A stretch of 64,000 bases of DNA from Micropterix aruncella (taxonomy: Eukaryota > Arthropoda > Insecta > Lepidoptera > Micropterigidae), in NCBI GenBank assembly GCA_944548615.1, contig OX155957.1:9461597-9525596 (forward strand), given 5' to 3'. The notes below the pieces were generated by a model. That model saw only the letters and a list, made by a program, of their open reading frames with translations, ran no database searches and was not told the origin of the DNA. This document shows positions 53,807 through 64,000 of this stretch, one piece after another (the first letter of the stretch is position 1; each line of letters opens with the position of its first letter). The translations under genes were made by a program, and so were the position numbers.

Positions 53807-56615
53807 TGCCGTTATAGACGCCTACGAGCAGAATTGCCCTTTGAAACAAAAAAACCTCTCAAAAAAGGTCCCATGGTGGAACCCAGAGCTGACCAAGCTC
53901 AGGCTTACGCTGAGAAGGTGTTTCAATAGGGCGAGAAATCACAACACTAACTCGCAACATCTTTGGGAGGAATACAAAAACGCCCGAAACGAATACAACA
54001 AGGCCATTGTTAAAGCCAAACGAAGAAGCTGGAGGGACTTTTGTGAGAGCGTGGAAACAGCTTCCGAAGCCTCCAGGCTCAACAAGATCCTCAGCTCCAA
54101 CAACCGCCCCCAGCTGGGATGCCTTAAACGACCAGAGGGGGGACACACAAGCGACACCAAGGAAACCTTGAAGCTCCTAATGGAAACACACTTTCCGGGC
54201 TTCCAGGAATCCTCACACCCAATTGCCGCAGGGGAGAACTCCAAGAGGCTCCGCAAGCCCAGGGAGTGGGCCCTTGCAGCCAAGATAGTTAATCCAAAAG
54301 CAGTAGAATGGGCCGTGAGCACCTTCGACCCCTACAAATCACCTGGACCGGATGGAATATACCCAGTCCTACTACAAAAAGGGTTAAGCCAGCTGCTGGG
54401 CCCTCTAACAAAGGTACTCAGAGCGAGCATAGCCCTCAGACACGTCCCTCATGCCTGGAGCAGCGCAAGAGTCACGTTCATTCCAAAGGCAGGCAGGAAC
54501 GGCCACATCTTTGCCAAAGACTACAGACCCATTAGCCTCACCTCCTTTCTCCTGAAATCACTGGAGAGACTAGTTGACGGCTACTTGAAAAACAACCACC
54601 TAGCTCTTCAACCGCTTGCTGATGCTCAGTATGCCTATAGGGAGGGCAGATCTACGGACACTGCCCTACATCACCTGGTGAGCACAATAGAGACACAGTT
54701 AGCGGCGAAAGGTTACGCTCTGGGAGTATTCCTGGACATCGAAGGAGCATTTGACACCACATCATATGCAACTATAAAAAACGCTATGCACAGACGAGGA
54801 ATACCAGAGACCATTATTGACTGGACATTGAGTATGCTATCAAATAGGAATCTGACCGTCTATCAAGGCGACACCTCCATCACGGGAATCCCTGCTAAGG
54901 GCTGTCCACAGGGTGGAGTCATCTCCCCCCTCTTGTGGAGCATCGTTGTAGATGAACTCCTAATAGATCTACAAAACCTAGGCCTCTCTGTCTACGGCTA
55001 CGCTGATGACGTGGCCATAGTAGTCAGAGGAAACTTCCTATCAATACTTAAGGAGCTCATGGACAAAGCACTTAAGACCACCCAAGACTGGTGCCAGGCC
55101 AGAGGTCTATCCGCTAATCCAAGCAAGACTAAGGCCATGATTTTCACCAGAAAATACAAACCCGAACCCGTTGAGTGTCTCAAGCTCTGGGATAAGGAGA
55201 TAGAATACGCTACAGTAGTTAAATACCTTGGAGTCTATCTAGACCCAAAGCTCAATTGGAAGCACCACCTCGAGCGCAAGAGAACAACCTTCTATGCCTC
55301 GTTGTGGACGTGCAAAAGAGTCATGGGAAAAACCTGGGGGTTCAAACCCAGGGTCGCCTTATGGCTCTACAGGGCAGTACTGCTGCCTAGACTAACCTAT
55401 GCTGCAATAGTCTGGTGGTCCAGGGTGAAAAAGCTTGAGACAGTAAAAATGCTTAAAAGCCTTCAAGGTAACTACCTGAGGGCTGCAACTGGCGTCATGA
55501 AGACCACCCCAACAGCGGGATTAGAGGTGGCACTCTGCTGCCCGCCTCTGGACAAGCTCATCATCCACTCCGCCAGACTTACAGCATACAGACTGAAGTG
55601 TTTGGGCGAGTGGAAGCGTGGAGGGCACAATCATCCTGAGCTAAACCTCCTCCACAAAAGCCCATTCACTCTGACCCAGGATCGACTACGGAAAAATTTT
55701 TCGGTAGAGAAATCCTATAAAATCCTAATCCCCACCAGGGAAGAATGGAAAAATCCGCAGTGGCTTCAAAGCCACAACGCAGACGCCTGGTTCACCGACG
55801 GCTCAGGAACAAATGGACGTTTTGGGGCAGGCGTGTACGGACCCAAAACCAACCACAGAATCAGCATCCCCCTTGGACAATACGCTACGGTTTTCCAAGC
55901 CGAGGTACTTGCCATATTGGAATGCATAAAACTACAAAGTCGACTTGAGGTAAAAAACAGACAAATCCTCATCTGCTCTGACAGCAGAGCAGCACTGGAC
56001 GCTCTGGCTAAAGCCACCACAGAATCTTCTGTGGTCTGGGACTGCATGCAGGAGCTCAACAAATTGGGAAAATCCAACAAAATCACCCTCATGTGGATAC
56101 CGGGTCACCAAGGCATACCCGGAAACGAAGAGGCCGATAGACTGGCAAAACTGGGCACACTGGATTGCCCAGTGGAGCCAGCTGTAGGGGTCCCCTTCGC
56201 TACAGGTAAGAAAATCATCAGGGACTGCTTGGAGCAGGAACATCGGGCTTCCTGGAAACAGAGTCAGGGATGTCGCCAGGCAAAAGCCATGATGGAGCAA
56301 CCACTACAGAAGAAAACCAAGGCCCTACTTGACATGAGGAAGAAGAACCTTAGAACCACTATCGGTCTCCTCACCGGACACACGACCCTTAGAGCTCATC
56401 TATTCAACCTTGGCTTGACCGAGAGCAAGGATTGCCGAATATGTGGCGAGGAACCTGAAGACAGCATACACATTGTTGGCCGCTGTCCAGGGCTCGCCGC
56501 CAAAAGACACAGTTTACTGGGACGAGCCTTTCTCGAACCCAGCGATCTGCCCAACTTGAAGGTCAGTGACCTACTTAGTCTGGTAAGAAGTACCGGGCTA
56601 CTAGCTGACAATTGA
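53781..56615 (+). pseudogene. LOA element ORF2, part 2: RT, RNase H, zinc knuckle
   Basis: Open for about 940 codons, with no stop until 56613-56615. The RT begins with PYKSPGPDGIYPVLLQKG and FIPKAGR, and continues with YRPISLTSFLLKSLERLVD, LDIEGAFD (near 54730), GCPQGGVISPLLW, the YADD catalytic motif (near 55000), GLSANPSKTKAMIFTRK and KYLGVYLDPKLNW. RNase H follows from about 55785: AWFTDGSG, AEVLAILE, CSDSRAALDAL and WIPGHQGIPGNEEADRLAK, with the Asp-Glu-Asp-Asp/His set intact. The C-terminus has a CCHC-type knuckle, CRICGEEPEDSIHIVGRC (near 56432). The protein is complete in domains and lacks only a continuous link to the endonuclease. Confidence 0.92.
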
Positions 56616-56714
56616 CCTAACCACACAGTGGGTAGTTACAAAAGACCTTACAGATCTAGGTGACATCAAGGGCTGGAAACAAGCCCCCACTCCATCTACT
56701 ACTACTACTACTAC
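56616..56714 (+). other. LOA element 3' UTR and (CTA)n terminus
   Basis: About 80 bp of 3' UTR and then tandem CTA. Such microsatellite 3' ends replace poly(A) in several non-LTR clades. GGAAACAAGCC at 56675-56685 is exactly inverted at 56727-56737, just beyond the presumed target duplication. Confidence 0.65.
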
Positions 56715-56724
56715 TTATCCGGCC

Positions 56725-56984
56725 TAGGCTTGTTTCCGATTCCGCCGACACTCGAAAAAATACGAAAAGTTTGTACAAAAGTTTGTTTGTACAAAAATAA
56801 TAAAAATAATAAAAAAAACTAAGTTATTTTGCTTATTGATTCATTATGTATTGAGCAAAATAAAAATTAGGGAAATTAAATTAAATTAGGGAAATTAAAG
56901 CTAGTTCATTTTGCTATATAAAAACTTTATTAAATTTACTTATTTATTTAAAGAAATGCGAATTTTTTGAACTGCAGTAAGTAC
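56725..56984. other. 3' flank of the LOA element
   Basis: Returns quickly to AT-rich sequence. No gene recognised. Confidence 0.45.
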
Positions 56985-57670
56985 ATTACAATATTAACAC
57001 TAGAGACTGATTATAAATAGTAGCAAAATAGAGAGCACAGAAGACCACATTTTTTTAAAATCAATGCCGCTTAACTAGGCCTAGGCCCGTACTAAGGCAA
57101 GCGTACCAATAGAACAGTGACTTGTGTATACTTTATACTACATATATTTTTTAATATGCTGAGCCTCAAATTTATGTAATTACGTTATTTTCTTTTAATA
57201 TCATTTGATGTTAAATATTTTGATTTTGATTATTTCGATTTGTGTATTTATTTGATTATGATTATTTGGATTTTTTATTTTAAGATTTATTTGATTTGGT
57301 TATTTTATTTTAAAATCATATATGTACCAATAATTAATAGGTGTGTCCTGAAAACCAGGATAAGAGATATCCTGAGGATACTCCTAATTTGCAGCGTTTG
57401 TAGCTTTAGTTCATAGTCTTTGTCTATTTACAGTTTTAATTTTTAATTTGTGTGTTCTTGTTTTTTTTGTATATGTTTTTTATAACAACAGCTGCAAATA
57501 AATAAATAAATAAATAATTATAAAAAAATAACTAATAATAATAAACACTGTAAGTACAAGTTAAGTATTAATCTAACAACTAAGTCATTTATATGCAAAT
57601 GAGTCTTTTAGTCTGTAGTCTACGAATAACATCTAAAAAATACGCATCCTAAACTGCATATTATGTGAAA
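56985..57670 (-). repeat. Family Y copy with family X LINE nested inside
   Basis: CTGCAGTAAGTACATTACAA, CCTAGGCCCGTACTAAGGC and, after the insertion, AATAATAAACACTGTAAGTA correspond to the inverse of 50461-50850. The interruption at 57168-57520 is the X element. Confidence 0.7.
57168..57520 (+). mobile_element. Family X LINE 3' fragment
   Basis: AAATTTATGTAATTACG to GCTGCAAATAAATAAATAA is the inverse of 42262-42616. It includes CTGAAAACCAGGATAAGAGA and the AAAT-repeat tail. It is 5' truncated within the 3' UTR, with no coding. Confidence 0.75.
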
Positions 57671-57899
57671 AAATCGGTTGTCTGTAAAGTCGGTTTACTG
57701 ACGATAGTTGAACATGACAACGTCATAAGAAAATACTGATGGAATGGTTGCATTTTTCAAAAGAAAATTTTAATTTTATTTGTTTGATAGATATTTTGTA
57801 TGGATATAGAGAAGGAGGTAAATGGAAATCACAATTAAATTGATCAAGTTACATTTATTTGTACGCATAAATACAATTATGTCAATTTTTTTTATTTAA
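57671..57899. other. AT-rich interval, nothing identified
   Basis: No gene recognised. Confidence 0.4.
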
Positions 57900-58120
57900 T
57901 TATTGTATAGCAGCTGTCCACGCGGACGCATCGCTCACTCAAGTAGGAGAGAGACAGATGTCGAACGCTGCCGAACGCGAGGGCCGATTGTGCCTCTTTG
58001 TCGCTCGTTCCGCGCTCTCGCTTGCAATGGAACGCCTCAGAGTGAGGTAACGCCGCATGAGTCATGTTTTTTCGTGCTTGCAACCGGCTCCATCGAATTA
58101 TAAGACGTTGTCACGTCAAA
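57900..58120. repeat. GC-rich unclassified segment
   Basis: Contains GTCCACGCGGACGCATCGC, GTCGCTCGTTCCGCGCTCTC and CGCCGCATGAGTCATG. I believe it belongs to a repeat known from moths, but no second copy is present here. ORFs of 63 and 66 codons on opposite strands have no known domain. Confidence 0.35.
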
Positions 58121-59331
58121 AACCATTTAAATAAACGGTGAAAAAATCAAATTGAATAATAATATTATAACATCGTAATATAAATAGACTAAATTGAAAT
58201 AGTCAGATACAATTATATATAAAATATGCATATTACAAGTCATAATACATTTTTTTTATATAATCGAATAAAACAAATAAAAACACAAGAGCGGTGATTT
58301 AACAAAATAGGAATAATAATGATACAATTTAATTTAATTAAATATATCTAAATAAGGCGGTCAAAAATGTGATGTCTAATATGCCGACCTTCATTCAGAA
58401 GCCACCTGTGACGTCGTATTTTAAATTGGTCTTTGCTGTGTACGATCCGTATCGACTCATCTGAGCTGTTGTGAATCCCACTCATTAGGTGCCTCTGACC
58501 AAAAGATGTTTTCATTCGACGGACGTCTACCATATCCGCCACGGATCGCCTTATTCGAATTACTTAATAGAATTAATTTATTTCTAGAGTGTAATAGCAT
58601 TGATTTTTTTAATCATCAAGCAAGAATCGTATCGTTCTCCCCCATCTCCCCTACTCTATTCTTATATATACAAACACACAAGAATGTGTAAAAACGTAGG
58701 TAACAAAATTGTACTACCCACATACAGGCTTCATTTTGCAGTCATTGTATATTAGCCATATCTGAAAGGCCAATAATTTTCAAAGGATATCGTTATATCG
58801 TTACTTTTTGTGGGCGAGTATGTTGTAAACTTCTCGGTGCTCGTTTAAGAATATTATTGTGCAAATATATGACTCATTATGAGTTTGCATCGACCAATGA
58901 GTGCTTTGAAAAGTCTTCTTTCTCTGGCTTCGTCCTAAATGTAACCAATGAGAGGCAGCTTTAGTAGCCAGTTACGTCATCAACCACCTATCTCTACAAT
59001 GAAAATTTTGACATCCGCCATTTTTTTTCTTCGTTCCCGCCGTCGCACACCATGTGCGATTTGTAAAACCATAAATACGTCGAAGTGGGCGGATATGCGA
59101 TTCAACGAGTCGCGCGAAGGTTGTTAAATAATTAAATACCTAGTCATACCTAATGTAATTGCAATCTCCGGCGTCGGCCATTTGGAGGTGAATGACTGGC
59201 AAAATATGAAAAGAGAAATGACATAGAAGACGTATGACACAGAGTCTTGTAGTGTTGAAAGGTTGAGATTGATTGACGTAGCATAATAAATTGTGCGGTG
59301 TGTTGTTATTTTTGGTTACATACTCGTACTT
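58121..59331. other. Long interval without recognised genes
   Basis: A minus-strand 64-codon frame (58348-58542, including DVRRMKTSFGQRHLMSG) is the only ORF with non-random look. Its family is not recognised. A GC-richer stretch at about 58970-59110 may be another repeat or a promoter region. Confidence 0.35.
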
Positions 59332-59836
59332 ACAGTAGAACTCCAATTATCCGAACTCCGACTATCCGAATCACTGATTATCCGAAATTAAAACGGAAAA
59401 AAAATAAGATGGTAACATACTGATTGTTGATAATGCACCAACTCAATCCACCGAAGAATTGTTGGAAAAAGGGAATGGCCAGTTTAAAACAATTTTTTTA
59501 GCGCCAAACGTCACAAACTTGTTGCAACCAATGAACCAGTCTATCATCGAAACCATGAGACACCATTTCAGAAAGCAACTTTTAAGGAAACTTTTTGTAA
59601 AGGGCGAAGACGAAAGTGTGTTGGCTAACAACAAAAAAATAAATTTTTAAGATTGACCTTAATGTCGAAGTTAAAGCAGACATGGGACCATAAGCTCTCT
59701 TTCTTTAAAAATGTTTTTTTTTCATTTTCAACACACATACAGTAATTAATTAAAATAGACCCTATTGTCCTAATAAATCCATTTATCCGAATGGGGTCCG
59801 GTCCCAATTAATTCGGTTAATTGGAGTTCTACTGTA
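59331..59836 (+). mobile_element. Tigger/pogo-like element, internally deleted
   Basis: CAGTAGAACTCCAATTATCC at 59333 and the inverse of CAGTAGAACTCCAATTAACC at 59834 are the termini. TA at 59331-59332 and 59835-59836 is the target duplication. The element is 502 bp long and retains only the end of the transposase gene. Confidence 0.82.
59423..59650 (+). pseudogene. pogo/Tigger transposase (DDE) C-terminal fragment
   Basis: The frame reads LIVDNAPTQSTEELLEKG, FLAPNVTNLLQPMNQSIIE and MRHHFRKQLLRKLFVKGED to a stop at 59648-59650. The Asp-Asn-Ala-Pro second catalytic site is present. The third catalytic position, normally Asp in the Gln-Pro-x-Asp-Gln motif, reads Asn (QPMNQ). The N-terminal DNA-binding domain and first Asp are missing. 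It is inactive. Confidence 0.75.
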
Positions 59837-59936
59837 CTTATATTGGGAGTGCAGCAGGAGTTTCACGTTATATTGGCGGAGGTTAAAGCGCAGAGTTCAA
59901 TCAACAAAATGAATGAAAAAATATACATCAACAAGT

Positions 59937-60330
59937 GGCTCATGACTAATAAATTATTAGTTTAAAAAAAACACACTAAAAACATGCTTTTGGGCTATGG
60001 TACGATATTCCATCATGGAAGGTCAGTGCTTATCTTCCGGCTTCATCATCAGACCTTGAAGCCTAATCGTGGTCAAAGTTCATTCCAAGACTTTTCTAAC
60101 AAGTCCAAACACAGCTATGATACGATGTTCCATCATGAAGTTCCAGTTCATATCTTCCGACTCCATCATCAGATCAGTTCGACAGTACCATATTATTGTA
60201 TTGTCATCAGAACTACATACAGCAGCCAATTTTCATGATGCTACGATCCTTGGAAGATGGTTAAATTAGTTACCTTAGATTCCATTACATAGTTAGGTTA
60301 CATACAGGTCGACCTAATAAAAGCGTATTA
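59937..60330 (-). repeat. Third copy of the 17.6-kb dimer repeat
   Basis: The inverse of 17607-17950: AAGCCTAATCGTGGTCAAAG, CTATGATACGATGTTCCATC and ACCTTAGATTCCATTACATA. Ends in AGGTCGACCTAATAAAAGCG. ORFs of 66 and 84 codons are repeat by-products shared with the dimer. Confidence 0.8.
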
Positions 60331-60809
60331 AAAATTAGAAGTGGATGCGGAGAAATGGTAAATGGCGTTCTGACGTAGGCTGATATTTTTGGTATATGTA
60401 TTTGAAACGTGATAATGTATATTAGGTACAATACATATACATTTACATGTACATTACATTTATTTATTTATTTTAGAAATAATGTCTATAAAACATTGAT
60501 TTGCTTACAAAAATAAAACCTTAACCTTATGCTTATTCGATTCTGTCTCCCAACAAGGACTAACACGTTCTAGGGTGGACAGGGCTCTAATAATACAATA
60601 AATTATTTTAAGTTTTAGTAAAATGCTCGTAAAACTAAATTGCTTCAAAATGAGGTACTCAAAAAATAAATTCCAATTCCATTATAAAATCGGAATTAAA
60701 ATTGGACATAACATTCCGTTAAATAGAGTGAGACAAATAAATAGAGTGAGATTGAGATGAGAGAAAGGAGTGAGAGTAAGTGAAGAAAGACAATAAATGT
60801 ATACATAAT
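60331..60809. other. Intergenic; AT-rich with ATTTA microsatellite
   Basis: A TTTA run at about 60458-60475 and GAGTGAGA-type purine repeats at about 60725-60790. No gene. Confidence 0.45.
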
Positions 60810-61117
60810 GGCCCTGATTGCGTTTCTTTGTGAACTAAAACTGAAATAAGTTCAAGCGAACGAGATGGAGCAATACATTAGAGCGGAATATGATACAAAC
60901 GATCGTCGATAAAAACTACCTGTCGAACTTATACTCGTCCGAATAAATTTGAACACATTTCATGCGGTGTTAGATTCAGATGCTTTATCTTTTGTGGGTA
61001 ATTTTAATGCGAAAGAGTGACAACCGTTCATTTCGCATTCCGTTCTAGCGTATTGCCCTGTCTCGTTCACTTGGACTAATATCCGATTTTAGTTCACGAA
61101 GAAACGAAATCGAGCCC
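60810..61117. mobile_element. MITE M2, copy 6
   Basis: Begins GGCCCTGATTGCGTTTCTTT and ends AAACGAAATCGAGCCC. Uninterrupted, 308 bp. Confidence 0.8.
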
Positions 61118-61593
61118 ATTATCTATATAATGTATATTATTTTATTTTTGTTAAAATCTATTGTAGAAAACATAGACAAAGTAATATTGACTTGTAAAAT
61201 AGTAATAATAAAAAGATAGTTATCTACATAGGCATGATAATAATATATTTTTATAATTCTAATATAAAGATTTAGTAAAAAAGGCTAAAAATAAATACAA
61301 TGACAGTGAAAAATAAATACAATAAATACGTACCTACCTATATTCGATATTTATCTACATACATATATAAAACATAGAAAATATGTTATAAACTTGTTTT
61401 TTATAAATATTACAATTGATTTTTGTTCAATAACAATTTCTGCTATAAGTTACACCAATAGAGTGTTTACAATCATTTTGGCATTAGTGTAGGGTAGTGT
61501 AGGTATAGTTTAACTAATTGCAGAGCCAAAGAGCTCAGCTGTGGACTATTTCCGACCTACTCTTCTCTTCCTCTATCCAGATGTTGTCATATT
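61118..61593. other. AT-rich interval between M2 copies
   Basis: No gene recognised. Contains a duplicated AAAAATAAATACAATAAATA-like motif near 61290-61330. Confidence 0.4.
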
Positions 61594-61884
61594 GGGCCCG
61601 ATTGCGTTTCTTTGTGAACTAAAACTAAAATTAGTCCAAGCGAACGAGACAGAGCAATACGTTAGAGCGGAATATGAAACGAACGATCGTTGATAAATAC
61701 TACCTGCCGAACTTATACTCGTCCGAATAAATTCGAGCATATTTGTAAGATTTGACCTTGGCGGGCAGTTTTAATGCGAAAAAGTGACAACCGGTCATCT
61801 CATACTCCGCTCTAGCGTATTGCCCTGCCTCGTTCACACTTACTTATTTCCGATTTTAGTACACGAAGAAACGCAATCGAGCCC
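61594..61884. mobile_element. MITE M2, copy 7
   Basis: Begins GGGCCCGATTGCGTTTCTTT and ends AAACGCAATCGAGCCC. ATT lies on both sides. Uninterrupted, 291 bp. Confidence 0.8.
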
Positions 61885-62109
61885 ATTGTTTAATATTGAA
61901 ATAATGTAAACAGGTGAGACAGAAAAAAAATCGATTAAGTCTCCCTAAGACTTTCCGCGCAGGAAACCAAGGCCTGACTTTATCTGAATATTATTTTCAT
62001 ACATAAAATCGATGAGCGCCCTCTCTCGCCCTCTCAGTCGAACTTGTTTGGGTTCAATTTCGACGCCTCGGGTGGCGCGGTTCGTTTTTTAACTAACCAC
62101 AGGCGGCTT

Positions 62110-62500
62110 AGCGTTAATATTGAATTAAAATGTATGGCAGAATTTAAATATTATTAGTGTAGTTTGTATATGACATTTTCCAAATAAAGTTTACCAGTGT
62201 ATTTTCGACAGACAAGGCATCTGTGTACCGAATTTCAAGTCTCTAAAGCCGATATTTTGAGGATGATAATAGCTAGTGCGCGGTAGACAGATTTCAACGA
62301 CAATCTTTTCAACTCTTGACATGACCAAATGATGCCTGCATACCAAATTTCAGCTCAATTGGATTACGCGTTTGGGCGCTACCGTGGAGGAATACATACC
62401 CGCAGACAGACAGACACACAGACAGACTTCAATCTGGAAATTGTCTTAATCGTCTCAAGGCGGCTAAAAATAGATATTTCCGTCTTCGTCTCGAATTTCA
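62110..62500 (+). repeat. Family V copy
   Basis: TAATATTGAATTAAAATGTA, then TGATGCCTGCATACCAAATT and GACTTCAATCTGGAAATTG match 34770-35260. A GACA-rich run lies at about 62405-62425. Confidence 0.55.
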
Positions 62501-62509
62501 GCGCGTCCA

Positions 62510-63390
62510 AGTCATATCTTATTAATTCCAAAAAGTACACACTATGGAATAGGTCATTCTACATTTTGTAGAAGTTATTACAACTTCACTACGTGTACCT
62601 ACATATACTTTTTATAATATGTAAAGGCAAGGCACCATCGCTTATATCAAACAGACTCAAATAACAAAAAAAAATGTAAATATATATATATTTTTTTTTA
62701 ATAAGTTTTTAAAATTAGACAATCATTTTTTTTTAAATAAACAGTTAATAAACAATAAGTTTTACAATAAAATCAATACTACAGTGACAAAATACAGAAC
62801 AAAATAGATGTGATAAATGGTAAATTATCTTTTAAAAATTAAGACGGCCTTGTCAAATTCATCAAAATTATAGAGAGCATGCATGGTTAAATTTCTTTTT
62901 ATGCATTTCTTTTATACAACCTCTTGAAGTATTTTAATTTCTGCTGGCAACGAGTCGAAAAATTTAAACCCTAAATATAAAAATGATCTCTGGTATAAAG
63001 AAAGCCGCATTTATTTTTTATTGCGAGTGTTATGTTCATTCAGACTCGAATGCTTTTCCTCGTTTTTCAAATTTGCTTTCGCATAAATTAAGCACTGATA
63101 TATAAATTCAGATTTAAAAGTCAATATTTTTTTTTAAAAGATCGGAGCAAAGCGATCGTCTCTTTTTAACCCAAATATCGTCCTTAGGGCTTGCTTTTGC
63201 ACTATAAAAATACGATGGCTATCTGGTGCAATACCCCATGTTAAGATACCATAAGCCATCTTCCTATGAAAGCACGCATAGTGTGTGCTCATTGCGGCAT
63301 GTTCACCGGCTAGAAATTTGATTTTTCGCATGGCATAAATAGCAGAACACCTTTCTTCATGGTAAGCTGGTGGCATAGGAAGTAAGGAAA
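62510..63390 (-). mobile_element. Jockey-like LINE, 3' portion
   Basis: The minus strand carries an ORF2 remnant (63376 to about 62925) and a 3' UTR to 62510 that is repeated at 1735-2130. The 5' side is truncated at about 63390. Confidence 0.7.
62925..63380 (-). pseudogene. Jockey-like LINE ORF2 C-terminus
   Basis: First frame: ERCSAIYAMRKIKFLAGEHA, CFHRKMAYGILTWGIAPDSH and IFIVQKQALRTIFGLKRDD. After a break near 63134 comes FKSEFIYQCLIYAKANLKNE, SLNEHNTRNKK, a stop, then MRLSLYQRSFLYLGFKFFDS and LPAEIKILQE. The Tyr-Gly-Ile-x-x-Trp-Gly, Gln-Lys-x-Ala-x-Arg, His-Asn-Thr-Arg and Leu-Pro blocks are those of Jockey-group proteins. There is at least one frameshift and one stop. Confidence 0.72.
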
Positions 63391-64000
63391 GTCTCTAGTG
63401 CTAAAAAGCCATACAGAGTGCCAAAGTCTGATGATGGTATAGTTTTCTTGTACCTTTTATGGTTTATTAAAAACATGTGGCAACCATTGCGCGTGCACAA
63501 TACGAAGGTTATCTCATTTAACATTTAATGTGACGTTATTCTACATCATTTCATTGCGCTGATATCCCTATAAACGATTTAATTGCGAATTAATGAAGAC
63601 ATTAGCCTAGATTGTTCTTATATCAGACATTTTGATGTCGGTTACATTCGGTTATACAGTATTCAGTATTCAGTATTAAATTTATTTATTCAGAATATAC
63701 AATAAAAGCATGAATTATGAATTAAAGCTAATTATCGCATATTAGAATTCGTCAGTGTATATGAAGATAGTTTTATATTAAAGCATAAATATTAATTCGA
63801 CAATAACGTTGACTAAAGTCGGCTTTACACGGCAGACAAATAAAATAAAAAATAAAAAAGAGTGCTGAATATGAGTATACATATAAAATAGATAATTATT
63901 ATAAGAAAATTAATAGTCATTAAGCACTTTATACAAAAAATAATCACACAATAGGAAGTATCAAAAAAAAATTGGAAAAAAACAACGTATGTATATGATC
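63391..64000. other. Intergenic, nothing identified
   Basis: AT-rich with short duplicated motifs (CAGTATTCAGTATTCAGTAT near 63656). No gene. Confidence 0.45.

Larger units (their letters stand above)
51683..56724 (+). mobile_element. LOA/R1-group non-LTR retrotransposon, nearly intact
   Basis: TTATCCGGCC at 51683-51692 and 56715-56724 may be a 10-bp target duplication around a 5,022-bp element. Parts in order: GC-rich 5' UTR (51693-52019), ORF1 (52020-52967), ORF2 (52964-56615, broken once), 3' UTR, and a (CTA)n end at about 56695-56714. The presence of RNase H after the RT, the second ORF starting inside the stop of the first, and a microsatellite 3' end instead of poly(A) favour the LOA or R1 group. 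The strong GC contrast with the surroundings and near-complete ORFs indicate recent insertion. The 5' boundary is less secure, because the paralogue of the flank (24011-24027) aligns about as well with the element side. Confidence 0.85.

Noticed and set aside
58348..58542. 64-codon minus ORF as a LINE or host exon
   Set aside because: It looks non-random but lacks any signature I can name. Kept only as part of an unassigned interval.

Overview
This window reads as a repeat-rich stretch of an insect genome, most likely a moth or butterfly. That assignment is an inference from several things. The DNA is AT-rich and has no operon-like coding. The Helitron, Penelope-like, SINE and LOA-type element types match what is common in Lepidoptera. 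No convincing complete host gene is visible. Nearly every ORF with a recognisable protein is a piece of a transposable element. The one candidate for host coding sequence is a cysteine-rich exon-like block on the minus strand near 35.3-35.5 kb, with a weaker first-exon candidate near 35.7 kb.

Layout. 0-3 kb: an RTE-type LINE remnant (minus) abutting a 250-bp AT microsatellite, then a LINE 3' UTR. 3-5 kb: copies of a GC-rich unclassified family (called Z here). 6.7-10.3 kb: a foldback element and three Helitron copies. 11-14.7 kb: LINE tails and Z copies, one split by a LINE. 15-21.5 kb: a Penelope-like insertion with target-site duplications, two copies of a repeat called M1, each split by a different DNA element (hAT-like, and an 8-bp-TSD element), a tandem dimer repeat, and a palindromic Penelope-like insertion inside Z. 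22-28 kb: tRNA-derived SINEs, a minisatellite, a 350-bp MITE, a hAT transposase remnant and more M1. 28.9-32.3 kb: LINE carboxy-terminal fragments and an unusual 482-bp insertion beside a perfect hairpin. 32.9-40.5 kb: Helitrons, a hAT-like element, the candidate host exon, and rearranged Tc1 sequence joined to a piggyBac-like MITE. 40.8-47.7 kb: five copies of one foldback MITE (M2), one of them containing a Harbinger-like element that itself contains a LINE, plus two more Penelope-like insertions. 49-57.7 kb: a Z copy with a 16-bp TSD, then an almost intact LOA/R1-group non-LTR retrotransposon. 59.3-64 kb: a Tigger/pogo relic, two M2 copies, and Jockey-like LINE fragments.

The most informative element is the retrotransposon at 51.7-56.7 kb. 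It has ORF1 (DUF4780-like), an ATGA overlap into ORF2, and endonuclease, reverse transcriptase, RNase H and a zinc knuckle in order. A single 22-bp tandem duplication breaks the ORF2 frame. The most unusual structural signal is that four Penelope-like insertions all carry the element's 3' terminus at both ends, facing outward, with 9-16 bp target duplications. Family names M1, M2, X, Y, Z, V and R are working labels used only in this answer.
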